In this document: positions 1 through 7,144 of the stretch, piece by piece | How the letters are laid out: the number at the start of each line of letters is the position of its first letter | Numbering within the stretch: position 1 is the stretch's first letter | Assembly: GCA_045646905.1 (NCBI GenBank) | Contig: JAZRLP010000029.1 | Location: forward strand, 62,001 to 126,000 | Source of the DNA: RGIG4079 sp045646905 | GTDB lineage: Bacteria; Bacteroidota; Bacteroidia; Bacteroidales; Muribaculaceae | DNA length: 64,000 bases | Direction of reading: 5' to 3' | The notes under the pieces: generated by a model | What the model was told of the DNA's origin: nothing | The model's database searches: none | What the model saw: the letters and a program-made list of their open reading frames with translations, nothing else | Translations under genes and position numbers: made by a program

Positions 1-860
1 CAAGCCCCCTGAGGCGAATTGAATGAAAAGTTATGTGGCGCTGGTTCTTTATATGAAATACCACTAATGGGATCCATCAGCATTTGGCTATAATGATATA
101 TCTGATCCTCATCAACATCATATATCATCAATTGTTTTCCCCCTTGTTTTAGTGCTGTAGTTATTGTTTTTCGCAACCGAGAGTCGTCTTTTGTTGATGC
201 TTTTAGACGATCGATTACCAACTCTATTGAGTGGCTTTTATAACGGTCAACTTTCATTCCTAAGGTTATCTCTTGTAATTCACCATCAACTCTCACAGTT
301 AGATAACCTTTTTTGCGTAATTGCTCAAAAAGTTCCTTATAATGACCTTTTCGATTCTTTACAATAGGAGCAAGAATGTAAATTTTCTTTCCGTCAAATT
401 TGTTTAGAATTAACTCTACTATTTTGTCCTCAGTATATTTAACCATAGGCTCGCCCGATATATAACTTCGTGCTTCGCCTATCCTTGCATAAAGCAATCG
501 TAAAAAATCATAAATCTCGGTGGTTGTACCTATCGTGCTTCGAGGATTTTTATTCGTTGTTTTTTGCTCAATGGCAATTACTGGGCTCAATCCCGAGATA
601 TAATCAACATCGGGACGCTCAAGAGTGCCGAGCATATTGCGTGCATAGCTTGAGAATGTTTCGATATATCGGCGTTGTCCTTCGGCAAAAATTGTGTCAA
701 AAGCCAATGATGATTTCCCACTACCACTCAATCCCGTAATCACGGTTAATTTGTTGTGTGGAATGGTAACATCAATATTTTTAAGGTTATGGACACGAGC
801 GCCTATAACCGTCAGATTATCGATAAACTCTTCGTTAGATGTAGATTCTATATTCGACAT
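1..860 (-). CDS. uvrA: UvrA, excinuclease ABC subunit A (N-terminal part; 3' end outside window)
   Basis: DNA-damage recognition ATPase of nucleotide excision repair, working in the cytoplasm with UvrB and UvrC. The reading frame is open from an ATG at 858-860 to the window edge, about 286 residues. Residues 43-50 are the first Walker A motif (GLSGSGKS), followed by the UvrA-typical AFDTIFAEGQRRYIE, and the visible end reads FSFNSPQGA, the lead-in to the first zinc-finger cysteines. The gene starts 9 nt after the stop of the lytic transglycosylase gene, so the two are probably co-transcribed. The rest (second ATPase, zinc fingers) lies beyond the window, so completeness cannot be judged. Confidence 0.95.
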   Translation of the reverse strand, partial: MSNIESTSNEEFIDNLTVIGARVHNLKNIDVTIPHNKLTVITGLSGSGKSSLAFDTIFAEGQRRYIETFSSYARNMLGTLERPDVDYISGLSPVIAIEQKTTNKNPRSTIGTTTEIYDFLRLLYARIGEARSYISGEPMVKYTEDKIVELILNKFDGKKIYILAPIVKNRKGHYKELFEQLRKKGYLTVRVDGELQEITLGMKVDRYKSHSIELVIDRLKASTKDDSRLRKTITTALKQGGKQLMIYDVDEDQIYHYSQMLMDPISGISYKEPAPHNFSFNSPQGA

Positions 861-869
861 TCTGTGCTA

Positions 870-1796
870 TTATTTACCAATCCAAGAAGGATTATATACA
901 GTCTTATTTTGGGTTGATCTATAAAGTGATTCTTTTTTTGGAACTTTTACTTTATAGACTTTCCCCGAACGATTATGGAGATACTTTGCTTGTATCCAGG
1001 GGTTTTGCTCGCGTAGTTGTGCAAAAGTTATTCCATGTTGTTTTGCCCATGTGGGCCAATCCGATACTGCTGTGTTAACCTCAACGATATCACATTCCAC
1101 AGGCTGATATAATTGGTCGGCAGTTATATAAAAACCATAGTCGCGTGGATTCTCAAGGATTAGTTTGTATGCAAGAATTCGGAACATGTATCGAGATGTT
1201 TCCGACACCAAGTATAGGTCAAAAGCCGATGACACTTGTTGTTTTGCGAGTTCCGAAGTGATGCGACCATTACCAGCATTATAAGCACAAGCAACCGATT
1301 CCCAATTGCCATATTTTTCGTATGAGTCTTTTAGGTATTTGCATGCTGCTTCAGTGGCTTTTTCTATATTTAATCGTTCATCAACATATTCATTCACCTC
1401 CAACCCATAAGCTTTGCCTGTTGCTGGAATAAATTGCCACAAACCAGCCGCTTTAGCAGGAGAGTAGGCTCTCACATCAAGCATACTCTCTGTACATGCT
1501 AAATATAAGAAGTCAAGTGGAAGCCCATTTTTTTCAAGAATAGGAGCTAGGATAGGGAAGAAACGATTTGCTCTTTTGAGTGTTAATAGTGTACTTCCGT
1601 GAGTATATGACAATGAAGTGAGCTCTCGGTCAAGTCGTTCAAACATGTCAATGCGATCAAGATTAATCTTTTGACCGCCAAAAGTTATCGACTCTGGAAC
1701 TACCGGATTTATTACTTGTGAAAAATTGCGTGTTTCTTGTGCATTAATACTTAAAATTGCGAAAAGTGCAATTGCGCTGAAAATGAATTTTTTCAT
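870..1796 (-). CDS. Secreted lytic transglycosylase (MltD/SLT family)
   Basis: Probable periplasmic or outer-membrane-associated murein lyase, 308 aa. Residues 1-19 form a Sec signal peptide ending in INAQ. The transglycosylase domain is clear at about residues 85-190: a CTESML segment carrying the catalytic glutamate, AAGLWQFIPATGKAYGL, and CAYNAGNGRI. The roughly 90 residues at the C-terminus contain a weak LysM-like stretch (TWAKQHGITFAQLREQNPWI), which would fit peptidoglycan binding. It lies 4 nt downstream of a T9SS-sorted protein gene and 9 nt upstream of uvrA. Family assignment is firm; the exact subfamily and substrate are inferred. Confidence 0.88.
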   Translation of the reverse strand: MKKFIFSAIALFAILSINAQETRNFSQVINPVVPESITFGGQKINLDRIDMFERLDRELTSLSYTHGSTLLTLKRANRFFPILAPILEKNGLPLDFLYLACTESMLDVRAYSPAKAAGLWQFIPATGKAYGLEVNEYVDERLNIEKATEAACKYLKDSYEKYGNWESVACAYNAGNGRITSELAKQQVSSAFDLYLVSETSRYMFRILAYKLILENPRDYGFYITADQLYQPVECDIVEVNTAVSDWPTWAKQHGITFAQLREQNPWIQAKYLHNRSGKVYKVKVPKKESLYRSTQNKTVYNPSWIGK

Positions 1797-1800
1797 GATT

Positions 1801-3132
1801 TTATTCTGTTGGTGTGGTTGAGTTTCCTGTTACACCACTATATTTAATAATATTAATATCTCCGTTTAGTTTATATTTTTTACCATCGGCACCTTCGGCT
1901 TTGATTACATAATAATACACTCCCGAAGGTACATATTTGCCATTGTATTTGCCGTCCCAACCTTGTGCAGGGTCAGTAAATTCGGCGACTTTCACACCCC
2001 ATCGGTTGAAAATATAGCATTCAAACGAGATAAGCGATTTGTAACTTACCTTCCACTCATCATTCACACCTTCCGATGCATCGGGTGAGAAAGCATTGGG
2101 GCATTCAAGACGCGATTCACCCACAAATACTTCATAAGTATCGCTATAATAGTTGCAACTACCGGCTGCATTACTTGCCACAAACCTCACATATGTAGTG
2201 CCATGTTCACGGAATGTGTATGTGGTAATTGGCTCATTGATGCGCATAGTGATGTTTTCAAAATCGGCATCGGTAGCCATCTGCCATTCTTGAAATATAG
2301 CAGCATCGGTGCATATTGCTTTAAATTCTATTTCACAAGGAGCCGAACCACCTAGAGGCGTTTCATCTTTTTGCTCGTTATCATTTTCTCTTATTGTTTG
2401 TGTTGCTGATGTTTTTGCTTCAACGGCAAGAGTGTTGAAATACTCGCTTGTAATAGATTCTTCCATGCCCCATGCATTGAGATATTTATCTCCCGTTAGG
2501 GTGAACTCGGTGTTGCACAATGGAGCATTAGTGCGAAATGCTGTATTTAAATAAGAAAATGATTTCTCGGCCACTACTTGGTCATAAGTTTCGCTTGTTT
2601 CATTATACTCAAGAGTGTTGTAAGTGAGTTTTATGTCTCGATTTAATTCTTTTGCTTGGCCATTGATTGTGTAATAAACAATGCGTTTTGCCGAGCCTTG
2701 GAATATTAATTCGGTCATGTCGCAATCTTGTTCGGTCGCAAATCCCAATGAATTGAGAGTGAGCGAATGTTGCGAATGGTCAACAACCCAGCAATAATAT
2801 CTGTTTGCCCCCTCTTCAATGATATAACCCATATCACCACTACCAGTGATGTTTAGAGTATAAGTTTTACCACTTTGTTTCACTCCGGCAACCTCTTCGG
2901 CATAACCACCACCAAGATTGCTATATTTATACCATGTCACAGGCGATGTTGTTGAGGCAGTATATATCATTTGCACGCCATTGAGGCTATTGAGCACATA
3001 TATATGATTTAGCCCCGTACTCGCTTCGGGCTTTTCTGTGATAACTTTGTAAGTAGTGCCAGTGAATGATATGGCAGCATTTACGGCAAAAATAGTTATG
3101 AATGAAAATATGCTAACGATTAATCTATTCAT
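1801..3132 (-). CDS. Secreted protein with T9SS type B (gliding-motility-type) C-terminal sorting domain
   Basis: 443 aa, function unknown. It has an N-terminal signal peptide (residues 1-20), a central part rich in Thr, Ser and Asn with no catalytic motif I recognise, an Ig-like segment near residues 260-335 (TYVRFVASNAAGSCNYYSD), and a C-terminal domain of about 85 residues beginning CPNAFSPDASEGVNDEW and containing FNRWGVKVAEF and PSGVYYYVI. These are hallmarks of the CHU_C/type B sorting domain, which sends proteins through the type IX secretion system to the cell surface. First gene of an operon with the lytic transglycosylase and uvrA. It is probably a surface or wall-associated protein; no enzyme activity can be claimed. 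Confidence 0.85.
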   Translation of the reverse strand: MNRLIVSIFSFITIFAVNAAISFTGTTYKVITEKPEASTGLNHIYVLNSLNGVQMIYTASTTSPVTWYKYSNLGGGYAEEVAGVKQSGKTYTLNITGSGDMGYIIEEGANRYYCWVVDHSQHSLTLNSLGFATEQDCDMTELIFQGSAKRIVYYTINGQAKELNRDIKLTYNTLEYNETSETYDQVVAEKSFSYLNTAFRTNAPLCNTEFTLTGDKYLNAWGMEESITSEYFNTLAVEAKTSATQTIRENDNEQKDETPLGGSAPCEIEFKAICTDAAIFQEWQMATDADFENITMRINEPITTYTFREHGTTYVRFVASNAAGSCNYYSDTYEVFVGESRLECPNAFSPDASEGVNDEWKVSYKSLISFECYIFNRWGVKVAEFTDPAQGWDGKYNGKYVPSGVYYYVIKAEGADGKKYKLNGDINIIKYSGVTGNSTTPTE

Positions 3133-3151
3133 AGAGATAATAATTTATTCG

Positions 3152-3183
3152 CAAATTTAATAAAATCACACACGATAAGCAAG
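3152..3183 (-). promoter_or_regulatory. Bacteroidota-type promoter for the 3132 operon
   Basis: Read on the minus strand: CTTG (3180-3183), 20 nt, TAAATTTG (3152-3159), matching the -33/-7 consensus of the Bacteroidota primary sigma factor. The leader to the ATG at 3132 would be roughly 15 nt. Confidence 0.6.
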
Positions 3184-3382
3184 TGATTAAACATCATTAA
3201 TATTTAAACGATATTATTTGCGATTTATTTCAATGTTTCACAAGCATTGAGATTACCGAGATATTTGGTTATTGATCCGATTGCCATAAATGTCATTAAT
3301 GATATTACGAACAATTAAATTCTTTAATGATATAAATTAGCGATAATCAGCGCGAGAATTTTAAGATTAGAAATTTTTACAC

Positions 3383-3390
3383 TAACTTCG
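3383..3390 (+). promoter_or_regulatory. Possible -7 element, near-leaderless
   Basis: TAACTTCG differs from TAnnTTTG at one base and ends only 4 nt before the ATG at 3395, so transcription would begin at or within a few bases of the start codon. No TTTG is seen at the -33 spacing. Confidence 0.35.
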
Positions 3391-3394
3391 CAAT

Positions 3395-3652
3395 ATGTTA
3401 TCAATCATTGGTCAAGTAAAGAATTTTTTATCTCGATTGTCGTTTCGCACAGGGATTGTATTGATAATTGCTTGTGTGATATGTTATATCGTTTCGTTTG
3501 CGCAAATGTTGTTACCAATAAGTGCTACAGCAAAAGGTGTGTTGTGGGTAGTATTCTTTGGTTTGGCCAAAACTTTTCAATATAGCGCACTTGCAGTGTT
3601 AGGAGTTGAGGGGGTAAAACATATAAAACAATGGTGGAAAAATAGAAAATAA
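3395..3652 (+). CDS. Small two-helix membrane protein, resembling the 'transporter suffix' domain
   Basis: 85 aa. It has two hydrophobic helices (about residues 18-38 and 43-66) followed by a basic tail (KHIKQWWKNRK). The order of a GIVLIIACVICY helix, an LLPISATAK turn, a second helix, then LGVEGVKHIKQWW resembles the small domain annotated in databases as a transporter suffix domain; this is a memory-based likeness, not a search. It is followed after 6 nt by a T9SS-type protein gene, so the two are probably co-transcribed. Function unknown. Confidence 0.7.
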   Translation: MLSIIGQVKNFLSRLSFRTGIVLIIACVICYIVSFAQMLLPISATAKGVLWVVFFGLAKTFQYSALAVLGVEGVKHIKQWWKNRK

Positions 3653-3658
3653 TTTAAT

Positions 3659-4390
3659 ATGAAATTTCGATTGTTATTGTTTATGATTGCTCTTGTGATG
3701 ATGTTTTCACAAGGATTACAAGCACAAAATGCGAGGTTGTCAATACTTCGTCCATCGGGTTCGGTTACGCATCAATGGGTATATATGCCGTCGGGTGAAA
3801 TAGTGACACAACAAGGATTGCAAAATAAACAGTATCCGTTGCTAAAACTCCCTGCTGAAACCTATCTCGAATCGGAATTAATTGTGATAGAAGGATGCGA
3901 TTTGGGATTGACCGTTCGCCATTATGTGTCAACTAAAAGAACTCATCCCATAAAGATTGAGTTGATAGATGAAACAAATGATGTTTTATATTCATTTGTT
4001 AATGAGGGTGCCGAAGTGAATACCTCAACTATGACTACTGCAGCCGATGTTGCTATAGGAGTGCTTGATAGAGCAAGAAAAGCAAAAATAAGAGCATCTC
4101 TATCGGATGCCTATAGCGATGCCGAAGCAATTGATATTCTTGAACTTGAGTTGTATTCTAAAAATGGCTCAGGGGTTGATGAAATTGAATCACAATTGGT
4201 GAAAGTTGTGGTAGAACCACAACAATTAATCATTGAAAGTGATATTGTTTCATTGGTTCAGATATATTCAATAAGTGGCATGCTTGTAAAAGAAAATGCG
4301 ATTTGCGCAGGCACAAATCGCATTGAATTATCATCAGGTTTTTATTTGCTAAATCTGTCAGGAAAAACCTATAAAGTAATTGTTCCGTAA
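3659..4390 (+). CDS. Secreted protein with T9SS type A sorting domain
   Basis: 243 aa, function unknown. The signal peptide covers residues 1-22 (ending QGLQAQ). The body (about 30-165) is a probable beta-rich domain with no motif I recognise. The last 60 residues form a Por-secretion-tail-like domain: IYSISGMLVKEN followed by SSGFYLLNLSGKTYKVIVP, the pattern of type A cargo of the type IX secretion system. Second gene of a two-gene unit with the small membrane protein. An 11-bp perfect inverted repeat lies inside the tail-coding part at 4295-4324. Confidence 0.8.
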   Translation: MKFRLLLFMIALVMMFSQGLQAQNARLSILRPSGSVTHQWVYMPSGEIVTQQGLQNKQYPLLKLPAETYLESELIVIEGCDLGLTVRHYVSTKRTHPIKIELIDETNDVLYSFVNEGAEVNTSTMTTAADVAIGVLDRARKAKIRASLSDAYSDAEAIDILELELYSKNGSGVDEIESQLVKVVVEPQQLIIESDIVSLVQIYSISGMLVKENAICAGTNRIELSSGFYLLNLSGKTYKVIVP

Positions 4391-4409
4391 GTAACTCCTT
4401 TAAATTCTA

Positions 4410-5300
4410 CTAATCAATAAATCGAGAGGTGAGCTTGTCGTAGGCATCGATGCGACGATCGCGAAGGAATGGCCACCAGCGACGCACATTTTCAGAGCGT
4501 TCCATGTCAATATCAATAATTGCCATTGCTTCAGCATCGTTAGGAGCATTGTAAAGGAATTCACCTTGAGGTCCGGCAACAAAACTGCTACCCCAAAATT
4601 GTATTCCATTAGTATTGCTTGAAGGGTCGGGCTCGTGTCCCACACGATTGACCGATACGACAGGAAGTCCGTTTGCTACGGCATGAGCGCGTTGGATTGT
4701 AATCCACGCTTCGCGTTGACGGGCTTGTTCCTCGGGAGTGTCGCTACTTTCCCAACCGATAGCAGTGGGGTAGATGAGCAATTCGGCGCCACGCAATGCC
4801 ATCAATCGAGCTGCTTCGGGGTACCATTGATCCCAACATACCAATACTCCAAGACGGCCCACCGATGTGTCAATGGGTTCGAATCCTAAATCGCCAGGTG
4901 TGAAATAGAATTTTTCATAATAAGCAGGGTCGTCGGGGATATGCATTTTGCGATATTTGCCAGCAATGGAGCCGTCTTTTTCAAAAACAACGGCTGTATT
5001 GTGATATAATCCAGGTGCACGACGCTCAAATAGTGATGTTACGATTACAACGCCAAGTTCTTTGGCGAGTGATGAGTAAAAATCGGTAGTTTCTGATGGA
5101 ATTGCTACGGCAAGGTTGCAATTATCGGTTGACTCTACTTGGCAAAAATATAGTGAGTCGTGCAGCTCTTGGTTTACGATTAACTCAGCTCCTTGAGTGG
5201 CTAATTCACGCATTTTTTGAGCTAAACGATTGCGATTGTCGGCAATGTCGGCAGTATTGTGTTGTTGTATGATACCGGTGCGTAATGTTTTCTTTAACAT
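4410..5300 (-). CDS. aguB: N-carbamoylputrescine amidase
   Basis: Nitrilase-superfamily hydrolase, 296 aa, converting N-carbamoylputrescine to putrescine, CO2 and ammonia. The Glu-Lys-Cys triad is visible: Glu near residue 43 (VNQEL), Lys near 118 (KYRKMHIPDD) and Cys near 154 (VCWDQWYPEAARLMALRGAE). The GWESSDTPEEQARQREAW segment is typical of this amidase group. It lies 21 nt downstream of agmatine deiminase, giving a complete agmatine-to-putrescine route. No arginine decarboxylase is in the window, so agmatine must come from elsewhere or be imported. Confidence 0.93.
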   Translation of the reverse strand: MLKKTLRTGIIQQHNTADIADNRNRLAQKMRELATQGAELIVNQELHDSLYFCQVESTDNCNLAVAIPSETTDFYSSLAKELGVVIVTSLFERRAPGLYHNTAVVFEKDGSIAGKYRKMHIPDDPAYYEKFYFTPGDLGFEPIDTSVGRLGVLVCWDQWYPEAARLMALRGAELLIYPTAIGWESSDTPEEQARQREAWITIQRAHAVANGLPVVSVNRVGHEPDPSSNTNGIQFWGSSFVAGPQGEFLYNAPNDAEAMAIIDIDMERSENVRRWWPFLRDRRIDAYDKLTSRFID

Positions 5301-5321
5301 AATTAATATAATGTGTAAATC

Positions 5322-6359
5322 TTATAATATTTCTTTAGGTAGTTGCATTGTGACGCAATGAAGTGATCCATGTTGTTTAATCAATGCGTTACAATCGACC
5401 GTGATTATCTTGTGATTTGGAAATGCTATCTGCATTATTTGTGTTGCCAATAAATCTTTTTGAGGTTGGTTGTATATAGGCATAATTACCGATTTGGCCA
5501 TAATCAAAAAGTTGGCATATGTTGCTGGTAGTCTATATCCATCTTCGTCATAAATGGGGTCGGGGAGAGGTAGCTCAATGAGGTTGAACGGATTTTCTTC
5601 GAGAGTGGTAAATTGCATCAATTGTTGTTTCATTGATTGCAATGCTTCGTAATGAATATCGCTCACATCATCAGTGCCTACATATACTATTGTGCCATTT
5701 GGGGCGATGCGGGCAAGAGTATCAATATGGCTATCGGTGTCGTCACCTTCAAGAAAGCCATAATCGAGCCATAACATTTTCTTTATGCCCAAAATTGTAG
5801 TTAGATATTGCTCAATTTCTTCTTTAGATAAATCACCATTGCGATTGGGTGATAAAAGGCATTCCGATGTGGTTAGAATAAGCCCATTGCCATCACTTTC
5901 AATCGAACCACCTTCAAGAGCAAATCCCATGCAATTATTATAAACACCTGTTATGACCTTTTGCTCAATCATTGCGCGTGTAATGAGATTGTCTTTGTTT
6001 GATGCAAATTTTAAGCCCCAACCATTAAATTGAAAATCGTTGAGAATAAAATTCCCCTCATTGTCGCAAGTAGTAATCACACCAAAATCGCGCGCCCAAG
6101 TATCGTTTGTGGGAATTTCAAGATATTTAATGCGCGATTGGTCTAAATTAGATAACTGTTTCTTGGGAATGTCAATGTTGGGTGCAATGATTATTACATC
6201 AGTCTCTTGAATAATTGCTTTAACGATATCGATATAGCATGTTGTAACTTCTTCGAGCATATATGCCCAGTCGCTATCCTCGTGAGGCCATGATAGCAAT
6301 ATTGCGCCAAAAGATTCCCATTCGGCAGGTAACCGCAGTTTATTGTTGTTATTCATCAT
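5322..6359 (-). CDS. aguA: Agmatine deiminase
   Basis: 345 aa enzyme of the guanidino-modifying (pentein) fold that deiminates agmatine to N-carbamoylputrescine. Visible landmarks are WARDFGVI, ALEGGSIESDGNG, DSHIDTLARI and the catalytic cysteine at residue 335 in HGSLHCVTMQ. It is slightly short for the family but has every catalytic segment. The first 11 nt overlap the end of the upstream 77-aa gene, suggesting translational coupling; the second Met could equally be the start. Followed by aguB. Confidence 0.93.
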   Translation of the reverse strand: MMNNNNKLRLPAEWESFGAILLSWPHEDSDWAYMLEEVTTCYIDIVKAIIQETDVIIIAPNIDIPKKQLSNLDQSRIKYLEIPTNDTWARDFGVITTCDNEGNFILNDFQFNGWGLKFASNKDNLITRAMIEQKVITGVYNNCMGFALEGGSIESDGNGLILTTSECLLSPNRNGDLSKEEIEQYLTTILGIKKMLWLDYGFLEGDDTDSHIDTLARIAPNGTIVYVGTDDVSDIHYEALQSMKQQLMQFTTLEENPFNLIELPLPDPIYDEDGYRLPATYANFLIMAKSVIMPIYNQPQKDLLATQIMQIAFPNHKIITVDCNALIKQHGSLHCVTMQLPKEIL

Positions 6360-6582
6360 AATCTTTCAAAGAGTCCCAAACCGAATCTTGCGACATCTTA
6401 TACTCTTCGCAATAATCAAGAAATCCATTTTTTTCACTACTCCCTACTGCATGACACCATTCACTATATTCTTCATGCAAAGAATCATCTTCGGTGAGCA
6501 TCTTTTTAAATTCTGCTTCTGCAATATCAATACTTCCATATTGTTCTAATAAGGAGTTGAATAGTTGAGTTATATCATTCAT
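6349..6582 (-). CDS. Small acidic conserved-looking protein, unknown function
   Basis: 77 aa, strongly acidic, predicted soluble and helical, no signal peptide. Two cysteines (in EWCHAVG and LDYCEEY) are the only notable residues. The ATG is at 6580-6582 and the stop overlaps the start of aguA by 11 nt, which argues that it is a real gene in the agmatine operon. I do not recognise a family. It could be a small regulator or partner of the deiminase, but nothing in the sequence proves that. Confidence 0.6.
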   Translation of the reverse strand: MNDITQLFNSLLEQYGSIDIAEAEFKKMLTEDDSLHEEYSEWCHAVGSSEKNGFLDYCEEYKMSQDSVWDSLKDYDE

Positions 6583-6772
6583 AATACAGCGAATTTTAGT
6601 TAGAGTATCGATATCAATCTCGGTTGGAGATATTATTTATACTTCAAAAATAATCTAAAATCTCTAATCAACAAAATTTTTGCTATACATTCATCATTTA
6701 ATATGTTTATAAATATTATTGTATTTACTAATGTTGATATATGTGTGCAATATTATTGCCCGTGTGGAGGGC

Positions 6773-6780
6773 TAAATTTG
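6773..6780 (+). promoter_or_regulatory. -7 promoter element for the 6823 gene
   Basis: TAAATTTG, a perfect match to TAnnTTTG, 42 nt before the ATG at 6823. No clear TTTG at the -33 spacing. Confidence 0.55.
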
Positions 6781-6822
6781 CATTGTGATTAGCAAAAAGT
6801 ATAACCACTAAATATAATAACT

Positions 6823-7059
6823 ATGATAAATTCGAAGAAACATCAATCAATTGTGATTTCACCTCATGTAATAAATACGATAAATTCATTGCCCGAGGAG
6901 GAAAAAGTAGCTGTGGCTACAGCATTCGTAAGTGAAATGATTATGGGTGTAGATCCCGAAAATGCACTATCGCCATTGCAAGCCATGCTTTATGGCATTA
7001 TAAAATCATATGTGGAGCGGGACTCGATGAAATTCAATCAAGATTATATGGTAGTATAG
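6823..7059 (+). CDS. Small hypothetical protein
   Basis: 78 aa, monocistronic, no signal peptide or membrane segment. It contains SLPEEEKVAVATAFVSEMIMG, likely a helical pair, and a short C-terminal helix. It has its own -7 box and is followed by an inverted repeat shared with htpG, which supports expression as an independent gene. I do not recognise the family and assign no function. Confidence 0.65.
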   Translation: MINSKKHQSIVISPHVINTINSLPEEEKVAVATAFVSEMIMGVDPENALSPLQAMLYGIIKSYVERDSMKFNQDYMVV

Positions 7060-7093
7060 TAAACTGTCCATAATCCATTTATCCATAATAAGA

Positions 7094-7120
7094 AGGCGAG
7101 AACCTAATCGATTCTCGCCT
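7094..7120. terminator. Bidirectional hairpin between convergent genes
   Basis: Nine-bp perfect inverted repeat (AGGCGAGAA / TTCTCGCCT) with a 9-nt loop, between the stop of the 78-aa gene (7059) and the stop of htpG (7145). The U-tract is weak on both strands (TTCTTATT on the minus strand), so termination strength is uncertain. Confidence 0.6.
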
Positions 7121-7144
7121 ATATTCTATAACTATATTATTGGA

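Noticed and set aside
4860..4900. tRNA-like T-arm string (GGGTTCGAATCC)
   Set aside because: It lies inside the aguB frame (coding for NGFES-like residues read on the other strand) and no cloverleaf can be formed around it.
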